DNA from: Nitrospira sp. ST-bin5
GTDB lineage: Bacteria; Nitrospirota; Nitrospiria; Nitrospirales; Nitrospiraceae
Direction: 5' to 3'
Length of the DNA stretch: 64,000 bases
Assembly (NCBI GenBank): GCA_002083555.1
Contig: MSXN01000008.1
Span: 143,282 to 207,281 of the forward strand
Shown: piece after piece, positions 51,259 to 60,071 of the stretch
Numbering within the stretch: the stretch's first letter is position 1
Layout: the number at the start of each line of letters is the position of its first letter
The notes under the pieces: generated by a model
The model's database searches: none
What the model saw: only the letters and a program-made list of their open reading frames with translations
What the model was told of the DNA's origin: nothing
Program-made: the position numbers and the translations under genes

Positions 51259-52115
51259 GAGAATCGGGAGCGAAGCCAGATTCCTGCGGCAATCGCCAGG
51301 CGATGACTGGTGGTTAGACGGATGCGTGGACCAAATACCTGGTACTCGGAGTCTTCGATCTTCTTTAGAATTCTGGAGTAGATCCCGCGCATGATCTCTG
51401 CCACCGTCAGGGCGCGCCGCTCGTGGGGAGGGAGAGCCATCAGGGCCGCCCGGGCTTTGTCATAGTACTGCCTGGCCCGGGCGGCTTCATGCTGCATCAA
51501 CTTCTGGAACTCCGGTGAGTAGGTTTGCTGCCGCAGCGCTTTTTCCGAATATTTGCAGGCTTTCAGGTCTTCAAGCGGGAGGTAGATGCGGTTGTGCGCC
51601 GCGTCGGTGCCCACGTCCCGCAGAATGTTGGTGAGTTGGAAGGCCATGCCGAGATCCACCGCGTAGTCCTGTGCACGAGCCGAGGTCGCACCGAAGATGT
51701 GCAGGCAGATGAGGCCCACGACGGATGCGACGCGGTAGCAATAGGACGACAGCTCGTTGAAGGTGACGTAGCGGTTGTTGTGCAAATCCATCTCCACGCC
51801 CTTGATCAATTCTTCAAAATAGACCTTGGGGATCGAGAGCGCTTTCACGTGATGCGCCAAACTGATGGTGATTGGCCATGTCGGCGTGCCGTGATAGGCG
51901 GCGTCCAGCTCCGCGCGCCACTTGACGAGTTCTTCCTGTGGCTGACTTCCGGCGGGCGGTTCATCCACCGCACTATCGACCGCTTTGCAGAACGCATAAA
52001 TCGTATACATCGCGCTGCGGCGTGCTTTGGGGAGAAAGAAAAATGAGTAGTAGAAATTGCTCCCGCTGGCTTTGGTGAGGGCGGTGCAATAGGCCTGGGC
52101 TTCATCGACGGTCAT
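51255..52115 (-). CDS. hpnD: HpnD-like presqualene diphosphate synthase
   Basis: 286 residues of the squalene/phytoene synthase family. The first Asp motif is AFCKAVDSAVDE (DxxxD), and the second is QLTNILRDVGTD, followed by NRIYLP. SNFYYSFFFLPKARRSAMYT at the N-terminus is typical. It condenses two farnesyl diphosphates to presqualene diphosphate for hopanoids. The ATG overlaps the stop of the cobalamin-binding gene and its stop overlaps hpnE. No hpnC or hpnF is in the window. Confidence 0.92.
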   Translation of the reverse strand: MTVDEAQAYCTALTKASGSNFYYSFFFLPKARRSAMYTIYAFCKAVDSAVDEPPAGSQPQEELVKWRAELDAAYHGTPTWPITISLAHHVKALSIPKVYFEELIKGVEMDLHNNRYVTFNELSSYCYRVASVVGLICLHIFGATSARAQDYAVDLGMAFQLTNILRDVGTDAAHNRIYLPLEDLKACKYSEKALRQQTYSPEFQKLMQHEAARARQYYDKARAALMALPPHERRALTVAEIMRGIYSRILKKIEDSEYQVFGPRIRLTTSHRLAIAAGIWLRSRFS

Positions 52116-53047
52116 ACGCGGGACTCCACAGTGAGGAAAGATGTCGTCAGGCGGACGGCCTGTAACGGGTTCAGATCATGGGGTGGCGTCGGGTGAAAGA
52201 GCGAGGCGAGCAGCTCGACGCCGTCAACGAGCCGCGGCCCGGGACGGCTGAAGTAGGCATTGGCATCGAGAACATAGGTTTCTGGCCAGCGGGCGAGCAG
52301 CGCGGACCATGCCGTCCGACTGCTCTCAAGACGACCGAGTTCATCCAGGGTTCGTTGAACGGAGTATCCGCAGGGCATGATGAGCAGGATGTCCGGGTTG
52401 GCGTCCGTGACTTCCTTCCACGTGGTTTCACGGGAGGGTTGATCTTTGCGACCCAAAATATCCGTTCCTCCTGCGAGCGCCACCATTTCAGGCACCCAGT
52501 GGCCGGCGATATAGAGCGGGTCGAGCCATTCCAAGCAGACCACGCGAGGGCGGATGGCCCGTTTGGTGGTGGACGCGTGATCAAGTCTCGCACGTAGAGA
52601 TTGGAGCAGTGCCTGCCCGCGGTCAGCCGCTCCTACCGCCTGTGCGATGCGGACAACGTCGAGCAGCATATCTTCCATTGACGTCGGATTCAGCGTCACG
52701 AGCCGTGGCTCGGAGGGGAGTGAAGTTATGGCCTGTGTCAATTGATCGGGTGTGACGGCACACACATGACACAGATCCTGAGTCAAGATCACGTTCGGTC
52801 GAGCATCACGAAGGCGTTGCTCGTTGAGGCGATAGAGCCGTTGACCGGCACTCACAAGTTGTTTGACGGCTCGATCAATGGCGTCACTGGAGAGGTTGTG
52901 CTGATCGATCACCGACTCAACAACTGATGGGACGTGGCGGATGGATTCCGGATAGTCGCACTCGTGGCTCACGGCCACCAACTGGTCTGTGAGATCGAGC
53001 GCAGCAACGACTTCTGTGGCGCCGGGGACCAGCGAGCAGATACGCAT
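52112..53047 (-). CDS. cobalamin-binding (BtuF-like) protein without signal peptide
   Basis: 311 residues. Begins MRICSLVPGATEVVAALDLT, then VSHECDYPE and LTQDLCHVCAV, the pattern of the cobalamin-binding group of periplasmic-binding-like proteins. The fold resembles BtuF, but there is no signal peptide or lipobox, as is common in this subgroup, so the location is unclear. ATG 53047 is used, 16 nt after the upstream HAD stop. Functional link: the nearby ribonucleotide reductase and the chromosome's B12-dependent enzymes. Confidence 0.82.
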   Translation of the reverse strand: MRICSLVPGATEVVAALDLTDQLVAVSHECDYPESIRHVPSVVESVIDQHNLSSDAIDRAVKQLVSAGQRLYRLNEQRLRDARPNVILTQDLCHVCAVTPDQLTQAITSLPSEPRLVTLNPTSMEDMLLDVVRIAQAVGAADRGQALLQSLRARLDHASTTKRAIRPRVVCLEWLDPLYIAGHWVPEMVALAGGTDILGRKDQPSRETTWKEVTDANPDILLIMPCGYSVQRTLDELGRLESSRTAWSALLARWPETYVLDANAYFSRPGPRLVDGVELLASLFHPTPPHDLNPLQAVRLTTSFLTVESRV

Positions 53048-53063
53048 TACGGTCTGATCCTCA

Positions 53064-53762
53064 TCATTGTGCGATTGGCCATAGGCGGGTTCGCAGGTCG
53101 TCCAGGCTGGTCTCGGCCAGGCTGTGGGTGATGGCATGGGCTTCATGCAGATCTTGCGTGGTGTGGGTATTGGCGACCGCGAGCACTTTCATCCCGGCGG
53201 ATTTGGCCGATCGAATGCCGGGCAGCGAATCTTCGATGACCAGGCACGACGCCGCATCCAGTCCGAGATTCGGGCGTACGTGGGTCAAGCCGGCCAAGGC
53301 ATACTGAAAGGGTTGGGGGTCCGGCTTGCCGCGGCTGACATCTTCCGCGCTGGTGATATGGAGGAATGCTTTCCTGAGGCCGGCTTGTTCGAGAATGAGT
53401 TCGATTTCCGGACGGAGGGCGCCGGAGGCGATCGCCAAGGGATACCGGGCGGCGGCCTGTTCGACGAACTCCCGCACACCGGGGAAAATCACGAGATGAT
53501 CACGGACCGAAGCGAGATAGGCGATAGCTTTTTTCGTCATCAGGTCGTGGAGGATCGCGGGGGTGATTGGTCGTTCATTGGCCTGCAGGGCCGCAAGGAA
53601 GCAGCCGCGATCGTCGAAGCCCAAATAGTTGGCGTAGTAATCCGATTCGGTGAGGGTAATGTCGATGTCGGCCAGCGTGCGGCGGAGCCCGGCAAAGTGA
53701 AGCGGCTCTGTATTCGCGATGACACCGTCGAAATCGAACAGGATGGCGCGCAGCGTCTGCAT
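53064..53762 (-). CDS. HAD-family phosphatase (beta-phosphoglucomutase-like)
   Basis: 232 residues. HAD motif I FDFDGVIANTEPLH, motif II IASGALRPE, motif III SRGKPDPQPFQ and motif IV VIEDSLPGIRSAKSAGM. The cap domain (about 18-85) fits the PGM/phosphatase subgroup. The substrate is probably a small phosphorylated sugar or nucleotide. First gene of the hopanoid operon, preceded by an extended -10 promoter (53810-53818). Confidence 0.9.
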   Translation of the reverse strand: MQTLRAILFDFDGVIANTEPLHFAGLRRTLADIDITLTESDYYANYLGFDDRGCFLAALQANERPITPAILHDLMTKKAIAYLASVRDHLVIFPGVREFVEQAAARYPLAIASGALRPEIELILEQAGLRKAFLHITSAEDVSRGKPDPQPFQYALAGLTHVRPNLGLDAASCLVIEDSLPGIRSAKSAGMKVLAVANTHTTQDLHEAHAITHSLAETSLDDLRTRLWPIAQ

Positions 53763-53809
53763 GTCGAGTGTGAATCCCGGTTGAATGTGTCGGAGAAACA
53801 GCGGGGCGC

Positions 53810-53818
53810 ATTATAGCA
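53810..53818 (-). promoter_or_regulatory. extended -10 promoter of the HAD-hpnD-hpnE operon
   Basis: On the minus strand, TGCTATAAT (perfect TATAAT at 53810-53815 with the TGn extension). Transcription would start near 53803, about 40 nt before the ATG. The -35 region overlaps the upstream hairpin and shows no consensus, as expected for an extended -10 promoter. Confidence 0.55.
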
Positions 53819-53819
53819 C

Positions 53820-53855
53820 AGAGGGCGGCGATACAGGATTGTATCGCCACCCTCT
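53820..53855 (-). terminator. strong hairpin, probable terminator of the SH3-protein gene
   Basis: A 16-bp stem with one mismatch (AGAGGGCGGCGATACA / TGTATCGCCACCCTCT) and a 4-nt loop, 29 nt past the stop at 53885. No U-tract follows. It abuts the downstream promoter, so it may also separate the two transcripts. Confidence 0.55.
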
Positions 53856-53884
53856 GATGAACCCGAAGTATGCGAGTCAGAATA

Positions 53885-54655
53885 TTACGGTTTCAAGCGG
53901 AGGCGCTTCTCAGCGATCCATCCCTTGACGCCATCGTCGCTCCGGACGGAATAGACCCATCCGTTCTGTTGGAGATCACCGTCAAGAATGGTGAGTCCGG
54001 TCCCGGGACGAACGGCCGGGCCTGGCTTCGTCCCGGCAGGATCTTGGGATAATGCGATCATCCCGCCGGCGAGGGCAGGGTCGACTGCCACCGTGACGCG
54101 TTGACCTTCTCCGAACATCGGAGACAGTGACGCGGGTGCGGGGGGAGTTGCCATTGCCGGGCTCGTCGGCATCACGGGCGGAGCCGGTGTTGCACTGGGT
54201 GCGACCGGTGCTCCGACGGGTGCAGGAGCCGAGGCCATTGGTGATGCCGGCGGCGGAGTGGCGGTCATCGGAGTGCTCGCCTGGGGAACCGCAGGAACGG
54301 GAGCCGGCGCATCCGGCGCCGGGGCTACCGGTGGTGCGATCGGCGCCGGTCTCGTGGCCATCTGCGGAGGCTGTTGAACGGGGGTCTCGCCCAGTAACTG
54401 ATTGACCCAGTCCATCACCATTTCCGGTTCCATGGCCACATAGGCGCCGCCGCCAATGAGAGCTAAGAGCAGGACCCAGAGGACGGGACGTCCACCTGAT
54501 TTCTTCGGTGATTTCATGGGAGAAGACGAACGGGTGTTCGTGGTTTGCTCCAGTTCTTCTTCAGTGAATTCCAAATCCGGTTCCGGTTGGCGGGCAAAAA
54601 ACAGATTGGAGAGCGCACTGCCTGCGAACGACGGACCCCCAGCGACTGCGAACAT
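53885..54655 (-). CDS. membrane-anchored SH3b-domain protein with Pro/Ala-rich linker
   Basis: 256 residues. A charged N-terminal part includes SSSPMKSPKKSGGRP, then one transmembrane helix (about 55-75, VLWVLLLALIGGGAYVAM). A long Pro/Ala/Thr linker (about 95-175) leads to a C-terminal bacterial SH3-like domain with LTILDGDLQQNGWVYSVRSD and GWIAEKRLRLKP. SH3b domains bind cell-wall peptides. The linker suits spanning the periplasm. ATG 54655 has AGGGAGG upstream. Confidence 0.8.
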   Translation of the reverse strand: MFAVAGGPSFAGSALSNLFFARQPEPDLEFTEEELEQTTNTRSSSPMKSPKKSGGRPVLWVLLLALIGGGAYVAMEPEMVMDWVNQLLGETPVQQPPQMATRPAPIAPPVAPAPDAPAPVPAVPQASTPMTATPPPASPMASAPAPVGAPVAPSATPAPPVMPTSPAMATPPAPASLSPMFGEGQRVTVAVDPALAGGMIALSQDPAGTKPGPAVRPGTGLTILDGDLQQNGWVYSVRSDDGVKGWIAEKRLRLKP

Positions 54656-54786
54656 CGGGCACCTCCCTGTAGCGATCATCGGCAAACGATCATATTCTGT
54701 GAAAGTACTTATCACCAAGGTCCGATGGAGTCAATTTTGTGGGGAAATTCTACCGGGCGAAGGAGCTTCAGGATCGAATTGCGACG

Positions 54787-56547
54787 TCAGCAGGATTGTT
54801 GCTGTGAGCAGGACAGGACCTGATCGCGTCGACTTCCAGAACGAAATACGGTGAGCCCTTTGCAGCCGAGGCGATGGGCAAGCTGGAATGCCTCGGCGAC
54901 GTCTTGAGGCGTCGCCGAGGGGGGTAGGTTGATCGTTTTCGAGACGCCGCTGTCACTATAGCGTTGGAAGGCCGCTTGCATTCGTACGTGATGCGACGGC
55001 GACACGTCGTGGGCGGTGATGAAGAGCTGTCGCAGGGAAGCCGGCAGCTGGGTGAGATGTTGGATTGAGGCGCTCTGTTGCAACTCACGTTGGAGCGACG
55101 GGATCGCCAGGCCGTGCGTTTCGGCGTGCCGGACGAATGCAGGGTGAAGGCTGGCGAGTGCCATGCCGTCCATCACCGTGCGTACGAGGTGGATGCCATA
55201 GAGCGGCTCGATTCCGGCAGAGCAGTCCGCAATGATGCTGATCGAGCCGGTGGGAGCGATGGTTGTGACCGTGGCATTGCGCCAACGTTGCCGGTGTGTT
55301 TGCAGTCGGCTGCCGCGATAGGCGGGGAACACCCCGCGCTCGCGTGCCAGCTGAGTCGACGCTTCGTGAGCCTGGGTTTGGATGACGCTCATCAGTTCTG
55401 CTGCGACCGTCAAGGCTTCGTCCGAGTTATATGGAATGCCGAGATGGATCAGGAGATCGGCAAAGCCCATGATGCCGAGGCCGATCTTTCTGGTGAGCGC
55501 GGTTTTGTCCTTGATGGCCTGCAAGGGGAAATGAGAGCGATCGAGCACGTTGTCGAGAAATCGCACCGTAGTTGGAATGGTGCGATGCAATCGATCGTAG
55601 TCGATCGCCGGTTTTCCCGAGCGGGTCACCACAAAGTTGGCGACGTTGATGGAGCCGAGCGTGCAGGATTCGTAAGGAAGGAGGGGCTGCTCTCCGCAGG
55701 GGTTGGTGGCTTCGATCTCGCCTAGGTGGGGAGTGGGATTCGCTCGATTGATCGTATCCAGGAATACGATACCGGGCTCTCCGGATTGCCAGGCTGCCTG
55801 CACGAGTTGATCGAAAATGGCTTGAGCCGCCACGCGGCGGATGGTTTTACCCGTGTGAGGGTTGATAAGCGGGATCGCCTGCTGACGTGTCAGGGCTTGC
55901 ATGAATCGATCGGTGATGCCGACAGACAGGTTGAAATTGGTCATCTCAGACTGGTTCTGCTTGAGGGCGATGAATTCAAGAATATCCGGATGATCAACCC
56001 GGAGAATGCCCATATTCGCACCGCGCCGGGTGCCGCCCTGTTTAATGACGTCGGTCGAGAGGTTGAAAACCCGCATGAACGAGACCGGACCGGAGGCGAC
56101 TCCGTTGGTTGTGGCGACGCGGTCAGCCCGCGGGCGAACCTGGCTGAAGGAAAACCCCGTGCCCCCTCCCGATTGGTGAATCAAGGCCTGATACTTCACG
56201 GCATCGAAAATCGACGCGAGCGTATCCTCAACCGGAAGGACGAAGCAGGCCGACAGTTGCTGCAGCGGACGCCCCGCGTTCATCAGGGTCGGCGAATTCG
56301 GCAGGAAGTCGAGGCGAGCCATCAGGTCAAAGAACCGCCGTGCGAGATGCGGCTGTCTGGTCGGAGCCGGGTAGGTGCGTTCGGCTTGGGCGATGTCGTG
56401 TGCGACGCGCCAAAAGAGCTGCGCCGCGGTTTCCGCCACGGCACCCTTAGGGTTTCTTGCGAGGTACCGCTGGGCCAAGACGGTGGTGGCGTTGGCGGAG
56501 AGTGGCTGCGGTAATGCGCGTGGTGGCCTCTCGGTCATGATCTTCAT
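54787..56547 (-). CDS. nrdJ: adenosylcobalamin-dependent ribonucleotide reductase (class II, compact)
   Basis: 586 residues. FVLPVEDTLASIFDAVKYQA with the preceding Cys, ATNPCGEQPLLPYESCTLGS (radical-site Cys and Glu), TTIAPTGSISIIADCSAGIE and the C-terminal CSQQQSC redox pair are diagnostic of class II (NrdJ). It reduces ribonucleotides using cobalamin, so it needs no oxygen. It is of the short form, with no separate NrdB-like partner nearby. Start uncertain between ATG 56547 and 56538. Confidence 0.93.
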   Translation of the reverse strand: MKIMTERPPRALPQPLSANATTVLAQRYLARNPKGAVAETAAQLFWRVAHDIAQAERTYPAPTRQPHLARRFFDLMARLDFLPNSPTLMNAGRPLQQLSACFVLPVEDTLASIFDAVKYQALIHQSGGGTGFSFSQVRPRADRVATTNGVASGPVSFMRVFNLSTDVIKQGGTRRGANMGILRVDHPDILEFIALKQNQSEMTNFNLSVGITDRFMQALTRQQAIPLINPHTGKTIRRVAAQAIFDQLVQAAWQSGEPGIVFLDTINRANPTPHLGEIEATNPCGEQPLLPYESCTLGSINVANFVVTRSGKPAIDYDRLHRTIPTTVRFLDNVLDRSHFPLQAIKDKTALTRKIGLGIMGFADLLIHLGIPYNSDEALTVAAELMSVIQTQAHEASTQLARERGVFPAYRGSRLQTHRQRWRNATVTTIAPTGSISIIADCSAGIEPLYGIHLVRTVMDGMALASLHPAFVRHAETHGLAIPSLQRELQQSASIQHLTQLPASLRQLFITAHDVSPSHHVRMQAAFQRYSDSGVSKTINLPPSATPQDVAEAFQLAHRLGCKGLTVFRSGSRRDQVLSCSQQQSC

Positions 56548-56663
56548 TATAGTCCGTTTCGGGTGCGGGGCGAATCGAGTCGTTGATTCTCGCCTGCCAC
56601 TTGAATCTCGGGCGGACCGTTCGGCAGAATGCCCGTCGTGACACGCACGAATAGGTTGGGCCG

Positions 56664-57077
56664 ATGAAGTCGTATCGAGAGGAACTCTGGTTCGAGACCA
56701 AGACGCGCCGCGCCTATCTCAACATCACGCCTCAGGTCGAAGCCGTTCTCAACGCGAGCGGCGTGAAGGAAGGGCTGGTGCTGGTCAACGCGATGCACAT
56801 CACCGCCAGCGTCTATATTAACGACGACGAACCGGGACTGCTCCGAGACTACGACGACGTGCTCGAACGACTGGCGCCGCACGACGCGGTGTACCGGCAT
56901 AACGAGACCGGCGAAGATAACGGTGATGCCCATGTGAAGCGCCAGCTCATGGGTCGTGAAGTCGTGGTGGCGGTGACGGATGGGCGGCTTGATTTCGGCC
57001 CCTGGGAACAGATCTTCTACGGTGAATTTGACGGGCGGCGTAGAAAGCGTGTGCTGGTGAAAGTGATCGGTGAATGA
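56664..57077 (+). CDS. yjbQ: YjbQ (UPF0047) family protein
   Basis: 137 residues. Contains GLVLVNAMHITASVYINDDE, APHDAVYRHNETGEDNGDAH and the C-terminal FGPWEQIFYGEFDGRRRKRV. The conserved His/Asn/Asp set is intact. Members show weak thiamine-phosphate synthase activity; the physiological role is uncertain. Divergent from nrdJ. Confidence 0.9.
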   Translation: MKSYREELWFETKTRRAYLNITPQVEAVLNASGVKEGLVLVNAMHITASVYINDDEPGLLRDYDDVLERLAPHDAVYRHNETGEDNGDAHVKRQLMGREVVVAVTDGRLDFGPWEQIFYGEFDGRRRKRVLVKVIGE

Positions 57078-57222
57078 TGAGTGCCGTATCCCGCCGTTGG
57101 TGCCGGAAGTCCGGTCGCAGGAACTGTCTTCGCCCTTGCTCCTGCGTAGATTCTTTGGCAACATGGAGATCGTGACATGTCGGTGAGCAAGAGTCCTTTT
57201 CCGGTAATTTGAGGAGCGTCTG

Positions 57223-58236
57223 ATGTTGGCTTGGTCTCGTCCCGATCCGCTCACCCGCGACCTCATCCACTTGATCAATGCGCGTCGTCATGATCACGGC
57301 GACACCGACGCGGCGATCGATACGTTGCAAGCCTTTCTAGAGCAGGGGCGCGAGTCCGACCTGCTGACCGTCTTGGCTGCGCTCGATGAAGAAATGGCCG
57401 AATGGTTGTTCGATCTGCTCGCGGAAGCCAGCTGTACCCTGGCGCTGGATGAATCGACGGAAGAAAAACCGGTCTACGCCACGATGGCAGCCTTGGAACT
57501 TCCCCTGCAAGCCAACCTCACGGCCCCGCTCAAGCTCAAAATTGATCCCATAGCCACCGCGGAGTTGCTCCATCGGCATCTGCGCTTGTCGGCCGGCACG
57601 GTGGTGCGGGTGGAATCGAGACTGCTGACCGATGCGACACTGGAACCGCTCAATCTCCAGATGCTGCACGACCATTTGACCTCGGTGGCAGACTCGGAGC
57701 GGACGCAAGCGATTGCCGCGCGATTGTATCCGCCGGTGGAAAATACCGCCTTCTTGCTCTTCGAAATTATCGGCGCGTCCGATCCCGGGCTGCCTGATTC
57801 CTGGGAGGATCGGCATCGGCGGGCGATTCTTGAAGGACTGGTCGAGCAGTGCCCTGAATTGGCGCTGGCGCCGGATACCATCGAGGTCCCTGTCTACGCG
57901 GCCTATGCGATGTTCGATGCGCAAAATGCGGTGCGTATCCATCATCTGGCCGATGAAACCGCGGCGGTGTGGCGGGATCTGGATCCATTGGTCCGGTCGA
58001 GGACGGTCGTGCATCTGCATACGCAATGCGGCAACGGTGTCTATATGCCCGTGTGGACCGATCTGTTTGATCCGGAACTGCCGGAGGAGCATGGACCGGT
58101 CTGGACATCTCCTGATGTCTGGGTGTTCACTGCCGACCTGCCGATCGAATGGCCCGGCGAAATGCTGACGAATCGGCTTCTGGCAGAGGGCTGTACGAGG
58201 TTCGAAAATCACATCGTCGAGACGTCGGAGAATTAG
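57223..58236 (+). CDS. hypothetical protein
   Basis: 337 residues, soluble and acidic. Recognisable stretches are RDLIHLINARRHDHGDTDAA near the start and WTDLFDPELPEEHGPVWTSP near the end, but I know no family. The second half contains HLHTQCGNGVYMPVW and could be a cysteine-containing enzyme or binding domain. ATG 57223 has GAGGAG upstream. It lies between yjbQ and the Cys-rich-repeat gene on the same strand. Confidence 0.65.
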   Translation: MLAWSRPDPLTRDLIHLINARRHDHGDTDAAIDTLQAFLEQGRESDLLTVLAALDEEMAEWLFDLLAEASCTLALDESTEEKPVYATMAALELPLQANLTAPLKLKIDPIATAELLHRHLRLSAGTVVRVESRLLTDATLEPLNLQMLHDHLTSVADSERTQAIAARLYPPVENTAFLLFEIIGASDPGLPDSWEDRHRRAILEGLVEQCPELALAPDTIEVPVYAAYAMFDAQNAVRIHHLADETAAVWRDLDPLVRSRTVVHLHTQCGNGVYMPVWTDLFDPELPEEHGPVWTSPDVWVFTADLPIEWPGEMLTNRLLAEGCTRFENHIVETSEN

Positions 58237-58326
58237 TCACTGCCAGAGAGTGCTCTCTTGCGCACTGTTCAGAATCTCGCCTTTCGGTGCTTTTCTTCGG
58301 ATGTTGTCCTATCCTAGGCCTACATC

Positions 58327-58947
58327 ATGCCGGAGCCATCATCATCAAGCCGTCTGACGGCCATCCTTGTGACCATTGTTGGGTTGGGATTGGTGTGGGG
58401 ACTGGTCTGGGCGAATATGCCCAGCAAAGATCAGCTCCATGCATCCGGCGATTCGTCTCGATCGATGAAAGCCACTCCTCCCACGCCCGCGCTGGATCTG
58501 AGCATTCCAGGAGTGCCGGCGCCGGATGCACCGGGCTCGCATCGAGTCGTCGTCAACGGGACGGAGATACCTCAACCCGAGCAGGGCCTGGGGGGGGCAG
58601 TCGTTGCATTAGATCCCCGCGCAAGGCAACTCGCGGAGATGAAATGTGAGGCCGAACTGCAGCAGGCCTGTCCCGATAGTCTGCAAGGCGAGGATCGCCG
58701 GCGGTGCATGGAGCAGCGGGCCAAGCACCTTCCGTCCCCTTGTCAGTCGATGATTCGCCAGCAGCTCGTGCGGTGGAAGGAACGGTCCGGCCATGCGGTG
58801 GCCTGTGCGGATGATGTCAAACGCTTCTGTCGCGAGGTGCCGTCAGGAGAGGGGCAGATGTTGCAGTGCTTGCAGGATCACGCTCAGGACGTGTCGGACG
58901 GATGTTATGCAACGTTACCTAAAGGCGCACTCACCCTCAGGAACTAG
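58327..58947 (+). CDS. membrane-anchored Cys-rich-repeat protein
   Basis: 206 residues. One N-terminal transmembrane helix (about 8-30, LTAILVTIVGLGLVWGLVW) is followed by a Pro-rich linker. A C-terminal domain has regularly spaced Cys (for example MKCEAELQQACPDSL, ACADDVKRFCREV and GQMLQCLQDHAQDVSDGCYA), matching the Cys-rich repeats first described in GLG1-type proteins. It is exported, with disulfides likely. Function unknown. Confidence 0.7.
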   Translation: MPEPSSSSRLTAILVTIVGLGLVWGLVWANMPSKDQLHASGDSSRSMKATPPTPALDLSIPGVPAPDAPGSHRVVVNGTEIPQPEQGLGGAVVALDPRARQLAEMKCEAELQQACPDSLQGEDRRRCMEQRAKHLPSPCQSMIRQQLVRWKERSGHAVACADDVKRFCREVPSGEGQMLQCLQDHAQDVSDGCYATLPKGALTLRN

Positions 58948-59039
58948 CCAGTCTCGCTCACCCAACGTTATCTATCTCTATCCCAGATCCCAGACTACTC
59001 GAACCGGGGTCACACGACATCCCGGCTGGTGAAGTGTCG

Positions 59040-59855
59040 CTACATGGCCAGTCGTTGACGGAGCCGATTCCACATCGGCTGCTCCATGGCCTCATGGACA
59101 GCCATGGTGATGACCGTCGTATTATCGTCTCCGCCGGCATCATTGGCGAGGGCGACCAGTCGCCGGGCTGCGTCGTTCAGGTCATCGGATTGCGTGAGGA
59201 CATTGAGGAGCCTCGTTGTCCCGACGTATTTTGTCAGTCCATCCGAACAGAGCAAGAGACGGTCACCTACCTGCAGCTCCGCCTCGCCGATGGTAATGTC
59301 GACATCCGGTGCCACCCCCACGGCGCGGGTGACAATGTTGCGCTGTGGCGATCGCTCGGCTTCGGCTTCAGTCATCAAGCCGGAACGCACCTGTTCGGCC
59401 ACCCATGAGTGATCGGCTGTCAGGGGTTGGATGGCGTGGGCGCGGACCAGGTAGAGGCGGCTGTCACCGACATGGGCGAACGACATCAGCTGATCTGCAA
59501 GCAGCACTGCGACGACGGTCGTTCCCATCCCGGCCCAGTCCAGATTTCTGCGCCCCTCACGATGAATGACACGATTGGCGTCGCGAATCGCGCTGAGGAG
59601 GCGATTCCCTGAAAGCGATATGGCGGGGTCGGATTGGCCGATCAACGGGAACGCTGGGTTTTGCGACGCTTCATTGATATGGCGATGGATCGTTTCGACC
59701 GCGAGGCCGCTGGCAATCTCGCCGGCCTTGCTGCCGCCCATGCCGTCGCAGACGATGAAGAGCCCTAAGGTGGTGTCGGTGCAGTAACGATCTTCATTGT
59801 GCGATCGTCTGCGACCGACATCGGAGAGGGCGCTATGGGTGATGGCAAGTGGCAT
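59040..59855 (-). CDS. PP2C-family protein phosphatase
   Basis: 271 residues. Motifs SHNEDRY, VCDGMGGSKAGEIASGLAVE, AHVGDSRLYLVR, LTADHSWVAEQV and LCSDGLTKYV plus AGGDDNTTVI give all metal ligands of bacterial PP2C (PPM) phosphatases. It removes phosphate from Ser/Thr residues. Encoded 214 nt downstream of the membrane kinase on the same strand, its likely counterpart; a structured repeat (copy 3) separates them. Confidence 0.93.
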   Translation of the reverse strand: MPLAITHSALSDVGRRRSHNEDRYCTDTTLGLFIVCDGMGGSKAGEIASGLAVETIHRHINEASQNPAFPLIGQSDPAISLSGNRLLSAIRDANRVIHREGRRNLDWAGMGTTVVAVLLADQLMSFAHVGDSRLYLVRAHAIQPLTADHSWVAEQVRSGLMTEAEAERSPQRNIVTRAVGVAPDVDITIGEAELQVGDRLLLCSDGLTKYVGTTRLLNVLTQSDDLNDAARRLVALANDAGGDDNTTVITMAVHEAMEQPMWNRLRQRLAM

Positions 59856-59947
59856 AGGATTATTTCTCTAGCAGGCTTCGGAGAAACTCGGTTGATGCCG
59901 AACCAATGGCTGAAGTCTTTCGTATGGGAGCGAGGCTAGAACAGCTT

Positions 59948-60071
59948 CAGGATGATCAAAAGGGCTGCCCAGCAAGGCCGCAGCGAGGGAAGAGGCGAGG
60001 CGTACGCTTCGGTACGTTGAGCCTCTGAGCGATGCGAGAACGCCGCTGGCAGACTTTTTCAGCATCCTGTT
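59948..60071 (-). repeat. structured interspersed repeat, copy 3
   Basis: Minus-strand copy starting at the stop codon of the kinase gene. It begins CAGGATGCTGAAAAAGTCTG and closes with TTTTGATCATCCTG. Inner arms AGAGGC/GCCTCT, CTGCCAGC/GCTGGGCAG and a CGTAC/GTACG hairpin repeat the layout of copies 1 and 2. Confidence 0.85.

Noticed and set aside
57337..58212. 291-codon minus-strand frame
   Set aside because: Composition is Arg/His/Gln-rich and it lies inside the 57223-58236 gene, which has a better start and ribosome site.
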